From positions 1,860,001-1,924,000 of the forward strand of contig CBDHHO010000004.1 in NCBI GenBank assembly GCA_965263485.1: DNA of 64,000 bases, given 5' to 3'. This document shows positions 42,817-52,430 of this stretch, piece by piece. The translations under genes were made by a program, and so were the position numbers. This stretch comes from Haliotispira sp965263485. Its GTDB lineage: Bacteria; Spirochaetota; Spirochaetia; SP-2023. The notes under the pieces were generated by a model. That model was not told the origin of the DNA. It saw only the letters and a program-made list of their open reading frames with translations, and ran no database searches. The stretch's first letter is position 1, and the number at the start of each line of letters is the position of its first letter.

Positions 42817-44088
42817 ATGAAAGAAGACCAGTTGCTGAATTTCAGCCTCGCTGACTTTCACTACAACGATAACCCGAATGTATTGCAGCCACCTGAAGAC
42901 TTCAGGCAGTGGCTCTACCACCCCAAAGTGCGCAGCGCCTTTGCTTTCTTTGAGCAGCAGCTGCTCCAGGCGCCCAAAGCCAAGAGCCGGGTGCGCAGCA
43001 ACTTTGACGACAAAGAGCGCGACATCATTAACCTGACTTCCTACAACTACCTGGGTCTGTCCACACATCCCGAAGTGCTTCAGGCCTGCAAAGAAACACT
43101 GGACAAATACGGCATGGGGGCTTCCGGCGCACCACTGCTCTCAGGCACTTTTGACCTGCACACCGAGCTGGCCGACAAGCTGGCTTCCTTTAAAGAACAG
43201 GAGGCCTGCCTGCTTTATTCCAGCGGCTTTGGCGGCAATGTCGGGGCGATCCAAGGCATCCTGCGCAAAGGCGACATCGCCATTATGGACGAGAAAATCC
43301 ACCGCAGTATTGTTGATGGAGCAACCCTCTCCGGTGCCAAGATGACCTTCTTCCCGCACAACGACATGAAAGCCTTGGAAGAACTGCTGGAAAAGCACCG
43401 GGGCAAGCGTAAGCTGGTGCTGGTCGAAGGTGTCTACTCGATGGACGGCGACTTGGTCAAGCTGCCCGAAGTCAGCGCGCTGTGCGACACATACAATGCC
43501 GGTCTGTTCCTCGACGAGGCTCATTCGTCGTTGATCTTTGGCGAGAACGGCCGGGGCGTGGGCGAACACTTTGGCTTGGAAGATAAAGTCGGTGTCAGCT
43601 TTGGCACCCTGAGCAAGTCCTTTGGCGGGGTGGGGGGCTTTATCTGCGCCAACCGGGAGTTGATCGACTACCTCAAAGGTTATTCGGCACCGTGGAACTT
43701 TTCCTGCTCCATCGCGCCGCCGATTGTCGGCGGTCTGCTCAAGGCCTTGGAAGTCGCAACCCGCGACTCCGGTCTGCGCGACCAGTTGTGGCAGAACACC
43801 CGCTATTTTCGCAATGGCCTGGAGGCCCTGAACCTGAACCTAGGACTCACCGAATCCCAGGTGATACCGATCATCATCGGCTCTTCGGGCGAGCTGCTAC
43901 TGAGAATGGCCCATCAAGTGCAGAGCCGGGGCCTGTTTCTGCAACCAGTGGACTACCCGGCCGTACCGGCTCACGAGCGCCGCTTTCGTATTTCGGTATC
44001 TTCGCAGCTGAGCGAAAAAGAAATGGACCAAGCCCTGAATATTATTGAGGATGTGATCGCCAAGGGCTTGGGCACTATCGGCAGATAG
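42817..44088 (+). CDS. Alpha-oxoamine synthase family PLP enzyme (KBL/BioF/serine palmitoyltransferase-like)
   Basis: This family condenses an amino acid with an acyl-CoA and releases CO2. Visible marks are LTSYNYLGLSTHPEV, GMGASGAPLLSGT, LFLDEAHSSLIFGENGRGVG and the PLP-lysine site FGTLSKSFGGVGGFI. The 423-residue length and the N-terminal extension of about 70 residues before LTSYNYLGL fit serine palmitoyltransferase-like or autoinducer-synthase-like members more than BioF. The substrate is not decided by sequence. TGAGG 6 bases ahead of ATG 42817 is the ribosome site. It is convergent with a LacI-family gene. Confidence 0.82.
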   Translation: MKEDQLLNFSLADFHYNDNPNVLQPPEDFRQWLYHPKVRSAFAFFEQQLLQAPKAKSRVRSNFDDKERDIINLTSYNYLGLSTHPEVLQACKETLDKYGMGASGAPLLSGTFDLHTELADKLASFKEQEACLLYSSGFGGNVGAIQGILRKGDIAIMDEKIHRSIVDGATLSGAKMTFFPHNDMKALEELLEKHRGKRKLVLVEGVYSMDGDLVKLPEVSALCDTYNAGLFLDEAHSSLIFGENGRGVGEHFGLEDKVGVSFGTLSKSFGGVGGFICANRELIDYLKGYSAPWNFSCSIAPPIVGGLLKALEVATRDSGLRDQLWQNTRYFRNGLEALNLNLGLTESQVIPIIIGSSGELLLRMAHQVQSRGLFLQPVDYPAVPAHERRFRISVSSQLSEKEMDQALNIIEDVIAKGLGTIGR

Positions 44089-44115
44089 ACTGACAGTCCC
44101 CCTCTCCTGAGAGAC

Positions 44116-45117
44116 TCAGGCACTTTCGCGTATCATCAGTTCCGGCTGGCAGGTGATGTGGCGTTCTGCGATTTCTTCGCCCCGCAGTTCTGCGAGCAGC
44201 AGACGTGCGGCCTCCTTCCCGATATCCGCGATAGGCTGGCGTATCGTAGTCAGAGGCGGCTGGCTGTGGCGCGAAAAAAAAACATCGTCAAAGCCCATCA
44301 GCGCGACCTCACCGGGGATGGACAGACCGTGATGCTGGAAAGCCTGCAAGAAGCCATAGGCCATTTCGTCGTTGGTGCAAAAATAGGCTCGGGAGAGCTT
44401 TCCGTCCTGAATCAGGCTCTGGGCCTTTTCGTAGGCGCTCGCAATCATGAAGTGAGCACTGTGGATTTGAGGAGCTGCCTGTACACTGCCCATAAAGTCC
44501 ATATAACCCTTAATCCTGGTCAGGCTGTCGAAAGATTCTGAAGGCCCCGCGATCAGGCAGATATCTGCACCGTATTTCTCGTATAAATACCGGCAGGCCA
44601 TTGTCGATCCGGTATAGTTGTCAAAGCAGACCGAAGTGTATAAATCATCAAATTTTGGTGCGATTTTCCGGTTAATCAAAGTGATCGCCCTTCTGCTCGG
44701 TCTGCTCAGACAATCTTCTATCTCAGAGTCTTCAATAGCGGTATAGAAAATGATAAAACCTTTGGAAGTACTGTTTCGCAGAGAGTAATTTCGCCTCAGG
44801 AGACAGGAAGAATTGAGCAGATAATCAGTCTGGTTGGCGATATAATCCTCGATTCCGGAAATGATTTCAGAATAGAACAGCCCCTGTAAGTTGGGAAGGA
44901 AGACCTGTAGCTCTTCCTGACTATCTTGCTTTCTGAGGTTTCTGGCGTGAATATTGGCCTGGTAACCATTGATCTTTGCCAAGGCCAGTATCTTATCCCG
45001 CACATCTTTAGAGACTTTTCCCCTACCGTTTAAAGCATACGAGACGGTGGCAATGGAAACCCTAGCCTGCTTTGCCAGCTCTTTGATGGTGATTTTGCGT
45101 TCGTTTTGAGTGCCCAT
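44116..45117 (-). CDS. LacI-family transcriptional regulator
   Basis: The N-terminal helix-turn-helix and hinge (ITIKELAKQARVSIATVSYA, then LNGRGKVSKDVRDKIL) are typical of LacI. A periplasmic-binding-like effector domain follows (for example RAYFCTNDEMAYGFLQAFQHHG and ALMGFDDVFFSRHSQPPLTTI). ATG 45117 is fixed by GGAGG; the open frame further upstream to 45273 is translated repeat element. Length is 333 residues. The ligand is probably a sugar. Likely targets are nearby sugar genes, but no operator was identified. Confidence 0.9.
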   Translation of the reverse strand: MGTQNERKITIKELAKQARVSIATVSYALNGRGKVSKDVRDKILALAKINGYQANIHARNLRKQDSQEELQVFLPNLQGLFYSEIISGIEDYIANQTDYLLNSSCLLRRNYSLRNSTSKGFIIFYTAIEDSEIEDCLSRPSRRAITLINRKIAPKFDDLYTSVCFDNYTGSTMACRYLYEKYGADICLIAGPSESFDSLTRIKGYMDFMGSVQAAPQIHSAHFMIASAYEKAQSLIQDGKLSRAYFCTNDEMAYGFLQAFQHHGLSIPGEVALMGFDDVFFSRHSQPPLTTIRQPIADIGKEAARLLLAELRGEEIAERHITCQPELMIRESA

Positions 45118-45162
45118 GGTTTCCTCCGGGGAAAATTCGCCGGAGGCGAAACTTCTATTTAT

Positions 45163-45263
45163 GGGAACCTCTAAAAATTCCAACTCCGCGTGAAATCGCG
45201 ATCTTTTTCGAGAAATTAGAAGTCGCCTTGAGCATATCATATTTCGATTTTTTAGAGGTGCCC
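45163..45263. repeat. TIR hairpin element between the LacI and IclR genes
   Basis: A 101-bp copy, GGGAACCTCTAAAAATTCCA to TTTTTTAGAGGTGCCC, lies in the divergent promoter region of the two regulator genes. Confidence 0.88.
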
Positions 45264-45301
45264 TAAGGTTCAAAACACGTAAGCAAAGACACTAATTCTC
45301 C

Positions 45302-45330
45302 TTGACAGCCGGGGAACCCCATACTATCCT
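45302..45330 (+). promoter_or_regulatory. Candidate sigma-70-type promoter of the IclR gene
   Basis: TTGACA at 45302-45307 and TATCCT at 45325-45330 are separated by 17 bases. They point at the IclR-family gene, whose ATG is 65 bases further on. An inverted GGGGAACCCC lies between the boxes and may be an operator. Confidence 0.55.
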
Positions 45331-45394
45331 ACGTTCAAGTTTCAGAATACATAATTTTAGTTCCGGAAAAAGAAACCACTCGGTAGATAAACCC

Positions 45395-46144
45395 ATGAAC
45401 CCCCGGGAAATCTCACTACTGAACTTTGTGCTGGAAATGCACAGTGCCCCCAGTTTTTCCGAGCTGCAACAGAGCTCCGGCCTGCCTAAGGCTACTGTAC
45501 ACCGCTGCCTGAGCAATCTGGAGCAAAGCAGGCTGCTCTGCCGCAGTGAAGGACGCTTTTACCCCGGCTTGCTGCTCTTGCGCTGGCTGCACCTGAGCGC
45601 GGCGCGTCAAAACCTCTGGGGCGGACTGCTCCATCCATACTTGGTGCAATGCAGCCGGGAATTCAACGAGGTGGCACACGTAGTACACCTGGTGCAACGC
45701 CAAGGACGCACCGCGACTTATATCGACAAAGTCGAAGGCACGGGACCGATTGTGTTGAAGTCGCGCATCGGCCGGGAGCTGGACCTGTACAAAACCGCAG
45801 CCGGACAGGCGATCCTGGCTCAGCTCAGCAAAACCGAATTAGAGGAATACATACACAGCATGGAACGTCACTGTTCGGAGACCCAACTGACAGCCTTCCG
45901 CCGCTTCCCGCTGGAACGACAGCTCGCTGAGACCCTTGCGCGCGGCTACTCCTTGGAAGTGGAGCAGAACGAAAAAAACATCCAGTGTGCGGGAGTTTCG
46001 CTGGCAGCAATTCAGCGCAACCTAGCTCTCAGTCTCAGCACTACCACCTTGGTCTCGCTGGAGCAATTATGCGAGCTGGGCCAACGGCTCAGCGAGCTGA
46101 CCGGGCAGATTACACAGCAACTCGCCGAAAACGGCAATGATTAG
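45395..46144 (+). CDS. IclR-family transcriptional regulator
   Basis: A winged helix-turn-helix at the N-terminus (PSFSELQQSSGLPKATVHRC, then LSNLEQSRLL) is followed by an IclR effector domain. This includes YIDKVEGTGPIVLKSRIGREL, the AAGQAILAQLSKTELEEY stretch and a late LEVEQNEKNIQCAGVSLA. IclR proteins often control sugar-acid breakdown (KdgR type). That fits the eda-kdgK pair downstream, separated by one repeat element. ATG 45395 (MNPREISLLNFV) matches the family start. Length is 249 residues. Confidence 0.85.
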   Translation: MNPREISLLNFVLEMHSAPSFSELQQSSGLPKATVHRCLSNLEQSRLLCRSEGRFYPGLLLLRWLHLSAARQNLWGGLLHPYLVQCSREFNEVAHVVHLVQRQGRTATYIDKVEGTGPIVLKSRIGRELDLYKTAAGQAILAQLSKTELEEYIHSMERHCSETQLTAFRRFPLERQLAETLARGYSLEVEQNEKNIQCAGVSLAAIQRNLALSLSTTTLVSLEQLCELGQRLSELTGQITQQLAENGND

Positions 46145-46168
46145 GGCATGAAGGCGAACACTCCTAAA

Positions 46169-46384
46169 GGGGACCTCTAAAAATTCCATTCTGCGCTCTT
46201 GCTCGCTCTTTTGAAACGAACAGCTTCGTCAGAAGAGGCGGCAGGCTCTTGCTGCGCACGGCCTGCATTTTCTTCCATACTGAAGCATGGAAGCCTATAC
46301 AATACAACAAAGTATTCTTCGGCTTCACTTCCTCGCTCCAAAATAGCTTCGCAAGAAGACAAAAGCGAATTTTTAGAGGTCCCC
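46169..46384. repeat. TIR hairpin element between the IclR gene and eda
   Basis: A 216-bp copy flanked by exact TAAA direct repeats (46165-46168 and 46385-46388). It has the same terminal module as 26163-26326, plus an insertion with GGCAGGCTCTTGCTGCGCAC. Confidence 0.92.
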
Positions 46385-46407
46385 TAAAAATAATGCGAGG
46401 AAAGTGC

Positions 46408-47088
46408 ATGGATTTCGACCAAGGCTTGCAGAAAAAGCAAGAAAAGATCATTCAAAAAATCGAAAAAACCAAACTGATTTCGGTGCTGGCCATTGAACGC
46501 GCCCAGGACACACCTTACATTGCCGATGCCCTGGCCGAAGGCGGAATCCTGCTGGTGGAGCTGTTGCTGCGCACCGAAGCAGCTTTTGACGCACTGGGAA
46601 TTTTGCTGCGCGACTACGGGCGGCAATTCACCATCAGTGCGGGTACCGTGTTAAACTTGGAACAATTGCAGAAGGTAGTCGACCTAGGCGCACCTTATGC
46701 CGTGGCTCCCGGCTTTCAGCCGGAAATTGTAGCCAAGGCATGGGAGCTGGGGCTGCCGTTCTTTCCGGGAGTCCTGACACCATCGGATATCGAAGGCACC
46801 CTGAAATTCGGCCTGAAGCTGCTGAAATTCTTCCCCTCCGGGGCGATTGGGGGCCTGAACTATTTGAAGACCATGCACGCCCCTTATGCCCATTTGGGCA
46901 TCAAGTACATTCCTCTGGGCGGAGTGCAGCCGGACAATCTGGCCGAATATGTGCGCTCGCCGCTGGTGGCAGGAGTCGGCGGTTCGTGGCTGGCACCGGG
47001 GGACGTGATCGCGGCCAAAGACTGGGGCCGGATTATCCAAAACGCCAAAGAAGCCGCACAAATCATTGCCGGGGCACAGATCCCTTGA
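46408..47088 (+). CDS. eda: 2-keto-3-deoxy-6-phosphogluconate (KDPG) aldolase
   Basis: Eda splits KDPG into pyruvate and glyceraldehyde-3-phosphate. Expected landmarks are the acidic site in GGILLVELLLRTEAAFDAL and the SAGTVLNLEQL stretch. APGFQPEIVAKAWE and FFPGVLTPSDIE follow, and the Schiff-base lysine lies in LLKFFPSGAIGGLNYLK. Length is about 226 residues. ATG 46408 has GAGGA upstream; ATG 46393 is also in frame. It is followed after 37 bases by kdgK, forming the two-step 2-keto-3-deoxygluconate pathway. Confidence 0.9.
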   Translation: MDFDQGLQKKQEKIIQKIEKTKLISVLAIERAQDTPYIADALAEGGILLVELLLRTEAAFDALGILLRDYGRQFTISAGTVLNLEQLQKVVDLGAPYAVAPGFQPEIVAKAWELGLPFFPGVLTPSDIEGTLKFGLKLLKFFPSGAIGGLNYLKTMHAPYAHLGIKYIPLGGVQPDNLAEYVRSPLVAGVGGSWLAPGDVIAAKDWGRIIQNAKEAAQIIAGAQIP

Positions 47089-47125
47089 AAACGGAGACAA
47101 ACTGCCTGGGGCAAGGAGAATTGCG

Positions 47126-48211
47126 ATGAAAAAAATCGTCACATTTGGGGAAATCATGGGACGCTTTGAGACTCCAAATCACAAAAAGATGGTCCAGAGC
47201 CTGCCCGGCTCGCTGGAATTGACCTTCGGCGGCGCCGAAGCCAATGTGGCCGCTTCGCTGGCCTATATGGGTGAAGAAACCCGTTTCATCAGTGCGCTGC
47301 CCGAGAACCCGCTGGGAGCTGCCTGCCGCCGCTTCCTGCAAAGCTTCGGAATTGACCTGAGCTACCTGCAGCTGCGCAATGAACGGCTGGGGCTGTACTT
47401 CTTGGAGACCGGAGCCAACCAACGTCCCAGCTCGATAACCTACGATCGGGCCAACAGCGCCATCTGCAACATCGAGGCCAAAGCGATTGACTGGCAAGGA
47501 GCCTTTGCCGATGCCAAATGGTTTCACAGCACCGGCATCACGCCGTCCCTCTCGCAAAAGACGGCTGAGGCCACCTTGCTGGCGGTGCAAGAGGCCCAAA
47601 AGGCCGGAATACAAGTGTCCTGCGACCTGAACTTCCGCAAGAAGCTGTGGCAGTGGGATGACAGCGTTACCCCCAAGGAGCTGGCCCAAAAGACCATGCG
47701 CAAGATTCTGCCCTATGTCGATGTGGTGATTGCCAATGAAGAAGACGCCTCGGATGTATTGGGAATCGAAGCAGGCCACAGCGATGTCTCGACCGGGCAG
47801 CTTGACACAGCTGCCTATATAGAAGTAGCCAAAGAAATTGTGCGGCAGTTCCCCAACGTGGGGCGGGTGGCCATCACCCTGCGCGAGAGCGTTTCAGCCA
47901 GCCATAACAACTGGGGCGCACTGCTCTACGACGGCGAGCAGGCCGCCTTTGCGCCGCTGGATGAAGCGGGAGAATACCGTCCCCATGAAATCCGCAATAT
48001 TGTCGATCGCGTGGGCGGCGGGGACTCCTTTGGTGCAGGCTTGATTTTCGCTTTGAGCAGCCCTAGGCTGAGTGCCACAGAAACGGCCATTCGCTATGCG
48101 GTGGCGGCATCGTGCCTGTGCCACAGCATTCCTGGAGATATGAACTACAGCAGCCGCACCGAAGTCGAGGCCCTGATGAATGGAGACGCCTCAGGACGGG
48201 TGCAGCGCTAA
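47126..48211 (+). CDS. kdgK: 2-keto-3-deoxygluconate kinase (PfkB family)
   Basis: KdgK phosphorylates 2-keto-3-deoxygluconate to KDPG, the substrate of the aldolase encoded just upstream. PfkB marks are TFGEIMGRFETP at the N-terminus, LTFGGAEANVAASLAYMG, and the catalytic IRNIVDRVGGGDSFGAGLIFAL with the anion-hole GGGD and catalytic Asp. Length is 361 residues. AAGGAG fixes ATG 47126; the frame from 47066 is not coding. The specific substrate is inferred from the eda neighbour and the N-terminal sequence. Confidence 0.88.
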   Translation: MKKIVTFGEIMGRFETPNHKKMVQSLPGSLELTFGGAEANVAASLAYMGEETRFISALPENPLGAACRRFLQSFGIDLSYLQLRNERLGLYFLETGANQRPSSITYDRANSAICNIEAKAIDWQGAFADAKWFHSTGITPSLSQKTAEATLLAVQEAQKAGIQVSCDLNFRKKLWQWDDSVTPKELAQKTMRKILPYVDVVIANEEDASDVLGIEAGHSDVSTGQLDTAAYIEVAKEIVRQFPNVGRVAITLRESVSASHNNWGALLYDGEQAAFAPLDEAGEYRPHEIRNIVDRVGGGDSFGAGLIFALSSPRLSATETAIRYAVAASCLCHSIPGDMNYSSRTEVEALMNGDASGRVQR

Positions 48212-48249
48212 CCGACTGCCGGGGAGAAAACAAACACTTGGGCAAACTG

Positions 48250-49217
48250 ATGAGCAACCTCCCTGCCTGGCTGGAATCATTCCTCCGGGAGCTGCCGGCC
48301 AACAGCTCGCTATGGGATCTTTTTGATATTCCGAATGAAGGCCTCTGGGCCTTCAGCATCGCCACCGCGCCGTCCGAAGCTGTGGTCCGGGCCTTGGAGC
48401 AACAGGGCCTCCGGATGCATCTGCTGCAACAAGTCCACGGCAGTGACTACGCCGAACTGAACTTGAGCGAGAAGGGGAGGGCGCAAAATGTGCCGGGAAT
48501 TCTGCTGCGCCCCGCAGCGGATGCTTGGTTGTGGCTGCGGAGCGGCCTTGCCGGAAACCAGGCGCAAACCGCCGAAACCAAAGCAGTGGGCCAGCCAACC
48601 CGGCAGCCCCAGGTCTGCTTGGCTATCTACACCGCCGACTGCGTACCGGCACTACTGCGCCTGCGACAGCCGGGACACGAGCCGGACTGTGGTGCGCTGC
48701 TGCATTTGGGGCGCAAGGGCATTGAGTCCGGCCTGCTGCAAAATTGCATCCGTGCCCTGCTGGAGCGGATGCATCGGGAGGGCTACAGCCAACCATTGAG
48801 CTTTAGTCTGGCAATGGGACCATCGATTGGCCCCTGTTGCTATGAGCTGCCAAGGCTATGGCACAAGAATTTTGCCGGAATGCAAACGTCAGCCCGACCT
48901 GCCTGCACCAGCATCCCGACTCGGCGAAGAGCGAGAGCCACCGGATGCTCGACTTGCGGCAAGCGATTCAGGATCAGGCTTTGACGCAGCTCAGATTCTT
49001 TGCCGACCGACTGCACTTTGGCCCGCAGGATATACGCAGGACAGGGGGCTGTACCAGTTGCCAGGCCCGCGAATACCGGCGTACTTACCATGGCTCGGCA
49101 GCTGACGCAAGCGGTGTCTGTTATTCTTACCGGCAGGGCTATCGAAGCGAGCGCATCTACAGCTTGGTGTTTCTAAGCGGACTGTCATTGCGGCAAACCG
49201 ATCAGGGCTGCTCTTGA
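48250..49217 (+). pseudogene. PgeF/YfiH-family (laccase-domain) protein, frameshifted
   Basis: This family includes the peptidoglycan editing factor PgeF and purine nucleoside-processing enzymes. The first frame has LLQQVHGSDYAEL, the AIYTADCVPALLRLR stretch, LHLGRKGIESGLLQN and MGPSIGPCCYELP. Between about 48865 and 48905 the homologous sequence moves to another frame. It continues as CLHQHPDSAKSESHRMLDLR, then GGCTSC and VCYSYRQGYRSERIYSLVFL, to the stop at 49217. Read as given, the product lacks its C-terminal metal-site and tail residues. The gene is either newly broken or carries a sequence error. It precedes prmC. Confidence 0.75.
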
Positions 49218-49245
49218 CCGGGCCGACTCCTTCCTCCCTCACGTT

Positions 49246-50280
49246 ATGGAACTCACCTATGCAGATTTGCTGAAGCGGGCCTGTGCCCAGGCCCGCCCAG
49301 AGAAAACTCCCGGGCAATGCTCAAATGCGCAAGAATCCGAACTTGCGCCAGCAGCGGATGCCGACTGCTATGCGCAGCTCTTGCGCCTGCTGGCCTTCTG
49401 CGAGGTCGGCGGCTGCGAAGCGACCGCACCTGAAGATTTTGGGGTCACACTGCTCCGCTACGAAAGCATTCCCGCCCAATCTGCCCGCCTGCTGGGGAAA
49501 ATGCAGGATATCGTGCCTTTCGCCTCGCAGCGGGCCTTTGAGCGGGCGCTGGAACGTCTCTTGCAAGGGATTCCGCTGCCTTATATCCAAGGTGTGGCCG
49601 AGTTTTCTGACTACAGCTTCGCCGTAGGACCGGGCGTATTGATTCCGCGTGAAGATAGCGAAGTGCTACTGGAATCGGCTTGCAACTTTGTTCATGCGAC
49701 GTGCGGCGAGCAAAACGAAGAAGCAGAGAAAGGGGAAGGGAGCGAGCTGCCTTTGCTGGAACTATGCTGCGGCTCGGGCTGTATCAGCCTGAGCTTGTAC
49801 CTGAAGCTGCGGGCGGCCGGGTTCACTCCGGCAGTATGGGCCGGCGATATTTCTGAGGATGCACTGCTCTATGCCCGCCAGAGTGCAGCCTACTGGCTGG
49901 CGCCGGGGCAAAAAAAGGAGGAGTACGCGCGTTTTTCCCTGTGCCGGAGTGATTTGTTCCAAAACCCGGAACTGCGGCGTAAATATAAATTGATTCTGGC
50001 CAATCCGCCCTACTTGAGTACACGCGAGTCTCACAGACGCAGTCACTGGCCAGAGCCCATGCCGGCTCTGGAAGCGGGGCCGGATGGTTTGAATATTCTG
50101 CGCCGGATTATTGAGCAAGCCGTTGGTTTTCTGCAACCCGGTGGTGCCTTGTTGCTGGAAGCGGCCCCTTGGCAGATGCATGAGCTGGGCTGCCTGCTGA
50201 GTCTGCGGGGTTACCGTCAAATCGAAACGCAGCGCGATCGCAATGGCTGGGATCGGGTTATCGGGGCGCGCTTTGACTGA
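49246..50280 (+). CDS. prmC: Peptide chain release factor N5-glutamine methyltransferase
   Basis: PrmC methylates the glutamine of the GGQ motif in release factors. The protein shows the PrmC N-terminal domain with GIPLPYIQGVAEFSDYSFAV and GVLIPREDSEVLLE. The SAM-binding LLELCCGSGCISLSLYLKL and catalytic ILANPPYLSTRE follow. A conserved PALEAGPDGLNILRRII stretch closes it. Length 344 residues is slightly long because of insertions near residues 20-45 and 155-165. It starts 28 bases after the broken pgeF-like gene and is probably co-transcribed with it. Confidence 0.92.
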   Translation: MELTYADLLKRACAQARPEKTPGQCSNAQESELAPAADADCYAQLLRLLAFCEVGGCEATAPEDFGVTLLRYESIPAQSARLLGKMQDIVPFASQRAFERALERLLQGIPLPYIQGVAEFSDYSFAVGPGVLIPREDSEVLLESACNFVHATCGEQNEEAEKGEGSELPLLELCCGSGCISLSLYLKLRAAGFTPAVWAGDISEDALLYARQSAAYWLAPGQKKEEYARFSLCRSDLFQNPELRRKYKLILANPPYLSTRESHRRSHWPEPMPALEAGPDGLNILRRIIEQAVGFLQPGGALLLEAAPWQMHELGCLLSLRGYRQIETQRDRNGWDRVIGARFD

Positions 50281-50283
50281 TAC

Positions 50284-52257
50284 TTAGTGTTCCGCCATAT
50301 ATGCGACTGCATATGCGACTGCCTGGCGCAGAATCTGATCGTGGTCCAGATTGTAAACCGGTAGCTCTTTGAGGTAGCGAATTCGTTCTCTATAAGCCAT
50401 ACGCTCGGCAATATCCTTACTGACCTGGTACTGCGACTCAATCTCGCGGGCAAAAAAATCGCGAAACTCCTGCTCCGTATAACTGCGGTTCTCGTTGACA
50501 AAGTTAGCGATTAAACTGCTCTGCGCCAATCGACCCAATTCCTCTAACGTTTCTACAGCTAAGGGCGGAACGCTGAGTTGATGGTCAGGCTCAATGCCAT
50601 TGTTGGCCAGGTTCACCCCTTTGGGCGTGTAATAATGCGCGATTGTCAGCTTGAGAATCCCTTCCGGAAGGGTTACGGGGATCTGTACCGAGCCCTTGCC
50701 AAAGCTCTTCTGTCCCAATATTTCCGCTCGCCGATTATCTTGCAGGGCACCGGCTACAATCTCAGCAGCAGAAGCCGACTCATCATTGATCATCACATAC
50801 ACCGGCAAATCAGCGGGAACCAATGCCTGTTTTTTGGCCTCGAATTTCAGAATATTGTCACGGGTACGTGCATCTGTCGAGACAATCAGACCCTGTGAGA
50901 GAAATTGATCCGCAATCTCTACTGCTACATTGAGCAGACCGCCCAGGTTATCGCGCAGGTCCAAAATCAGGGCATCCACCTGCTGCGCAGATTCCTGCCC
51001 TGCCAGTGCCTGCTCCAATTGCTGAGTGAGCTGTTTCCCCGCCACCGCATTAAACTGCGATAAATAGACATATAAAATGCGCACCGACTTGCCCTTAAGA
51101 GACTGTGCCGGAATAATGTCCGTAAGGACTGCCTGGATTTCAAGCCGTTCCCGCACGACCTCGATGTCCAGCTGCTGCGCAGGTCTGCGCAGCAGCGTGA
51201 TTCTGACCTTGCTGCCCGGCACACCGCGTACCGCGCCCTGCACCTGCTCGACCGCCCAATCCTTGGCACTCCGGCCATCGATTGCATAAATGAAATCATC
51301 GGACAGGATTCCGGCACGCATCGAAGGCCCCCCCGGGACGGGCCGCGTCACCTTGACATAGTGCTGCTGCAAGTATCGGTACTGCTCGGCTGGCGGGACC
51401 TCGCCGGGCAAATTACTTGAGGGAGTCTCCCCTGCATCATTGTCGTCCTGGCCTGTAGCAGAATTGCCAAAGTCGCTCTGTTTGGAAATATACAATCCCA
51501 CACCGCCGTAGCTTCCGTTGATGGTATCGCTCAACTGGTAAAAACCGCTTTCCTGGAAAAAGCCACTGAACGGATCGTGCAGCGGAAGGCTCAAAGCCCC
51601 CATCGCTGAGGTGTAAACGGTCTTGGCAAAAACCTTGCTGTAATAGCCCTGCAAGCGACTCTCCGATAATATTTCCTGATACGCCTCTTGCAGTGCCTTG
51701 GGCGGGTACTCGCGATATTCTCGCTCAAACTGCTGCTTTTGCTGCTCGCGCTCCTCGCGTTGCCGGTCCGTGAGCTGACTGCTGTCTCTGGCTTTGGGCG
51801 CACGAATCGAAGCGGCCTTCTTGGCATCGAAAGCAAAACGAGCCTCTTTCTCCCACTGCGACAGGGTCTCCCGGCCCTCCTCATTGATTTCCTGCTGCTC
51901 CTTCTGCCAGCTCTGCACCACCAATTCCATGGCATCTACGGCAGACTGATAGAGTGACAGGGGCGAAACCGGGATTACATATTTTTCAACCAGTAACTGG
52001 TAGCCCTTGCGAATCCCCTGGGCATAGGTTTCGTCATTGCCGGGAATTATCAGCCCCTGGTTGACCAGCCGCTGCTGGTTTCTGTTCTGCTGGTAGAGAT
52101 GAGAAGCATACCAACCCGACAGAACCAGCAGTGGCACTGCCAGCAGCAACACGCAAGGCTTCCATTTTATTTTGCCGTGATGTGCCAATGACTGTCTCCT
52201 TCCCTCTCTACCGCTCATGTTGGGCCCGATTTGTCGTTGCAGATCTATGGTAGTCAT
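50284..52257 (-). CDS. C-terminal processing-type (S41) periplasmic serine protease
   Basis: This is a CtpA/Prc-like protease anchored by an N-terminal membrane helix (PCVLLLAVPLLVLSGWYA). A long Gln/Glu-rich coiled region follows. Then comes a PDZ domain near residues 300-390 (GGPSMRAGILSDDFIYAIDG). The S41 catalytic core has VDALILDLRDNLGGLLNVAVE, the nucleophile Ser in INDESASAAEIVAGAL and the catalytic Lys in GQKSFGKGSVQIP. ATG 52257 is chosen from several (52218 and 52398 are alternatives) without strong ribosome-site support. The roughly 657-residue length is longer than classical CtpA because of the coiled insert. Confidence 0.88.
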   Translation of the reverse strand: MTTIDLQRQIGPNMSGREGRRQSLAHHGKIKWKPCVLLLAVPLLVLSGWYASHLYQQNRNQQRLVNQGLIIPGNDETYAQGIRKGYQLLVEKYVIPVSPLSLYQSAVDAMELVVQSWQKEQQEINEEGRETLSQWEKEARFAFDAKKAASIRAPKARDSSQLTDRQREEREQQKQQFEREYREYPPKALQEAYQEILSESRLQGYYSKVFAKTVYTSAMGALSLPLHDPFSGFFQESGFYQLSDTINGSYGGVGLYISKQSDFGNSATGQDDNDAGETPSSNLPGEVPPAEQYRYLQQHYVKVTRPVPGGPSMRAGILSDDFIYAIDGRSAKDWAVEQVQGAVRGVPGSKVRITLLRRPAQQLDIEVVRERLEIQAVLTDIIPAQSLKGKSVRILYVYLSQFNAVAGKQLTQQLEQALAGQESAQQVDALILDLRDNLGGLLNVAVEIADQFLSQGLIVSTDARTRDNILKFEAKKQALVPADLPVYVMINDESASAAEIVAGALQDNRRAEILGQKSFGKGSVQIPVTLPEGILKLTIAHYYTPKGVNLANNGIEPDHQLSVPPLAVETLEELGRLAQSSLIANFVNENRSYTEQEFRDFFAREIESQYQVSKDIAERMAYRERIRYLKELPVYNLDHDQILRQAVAYAVAYMAEH

Positions 52258-52430
52258 ATCTTGTTGTTCCCGAAAACAGAGTCTAGCTGTTCTGAGAGCA
52301 GCAGGGAAGTGCCAAAGTATATGGTTTCCAGCTTCTGTATCACAGCTTGTAAGGGCTTGCAGGTTTTTCAAGGCTTGAGCAGGAACGTGGGGAAGCACCG
52401 TGAAGCCGAAGGAATGAAGGACGAATCCAA

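Noticed and set aside
45302..45394. Upstream TTG start for the IclR gene
   Set aside because: The TTG at 45302 is the -35 box TTGACA of the likely promoter. The family N-terminus fits ATG 45395.
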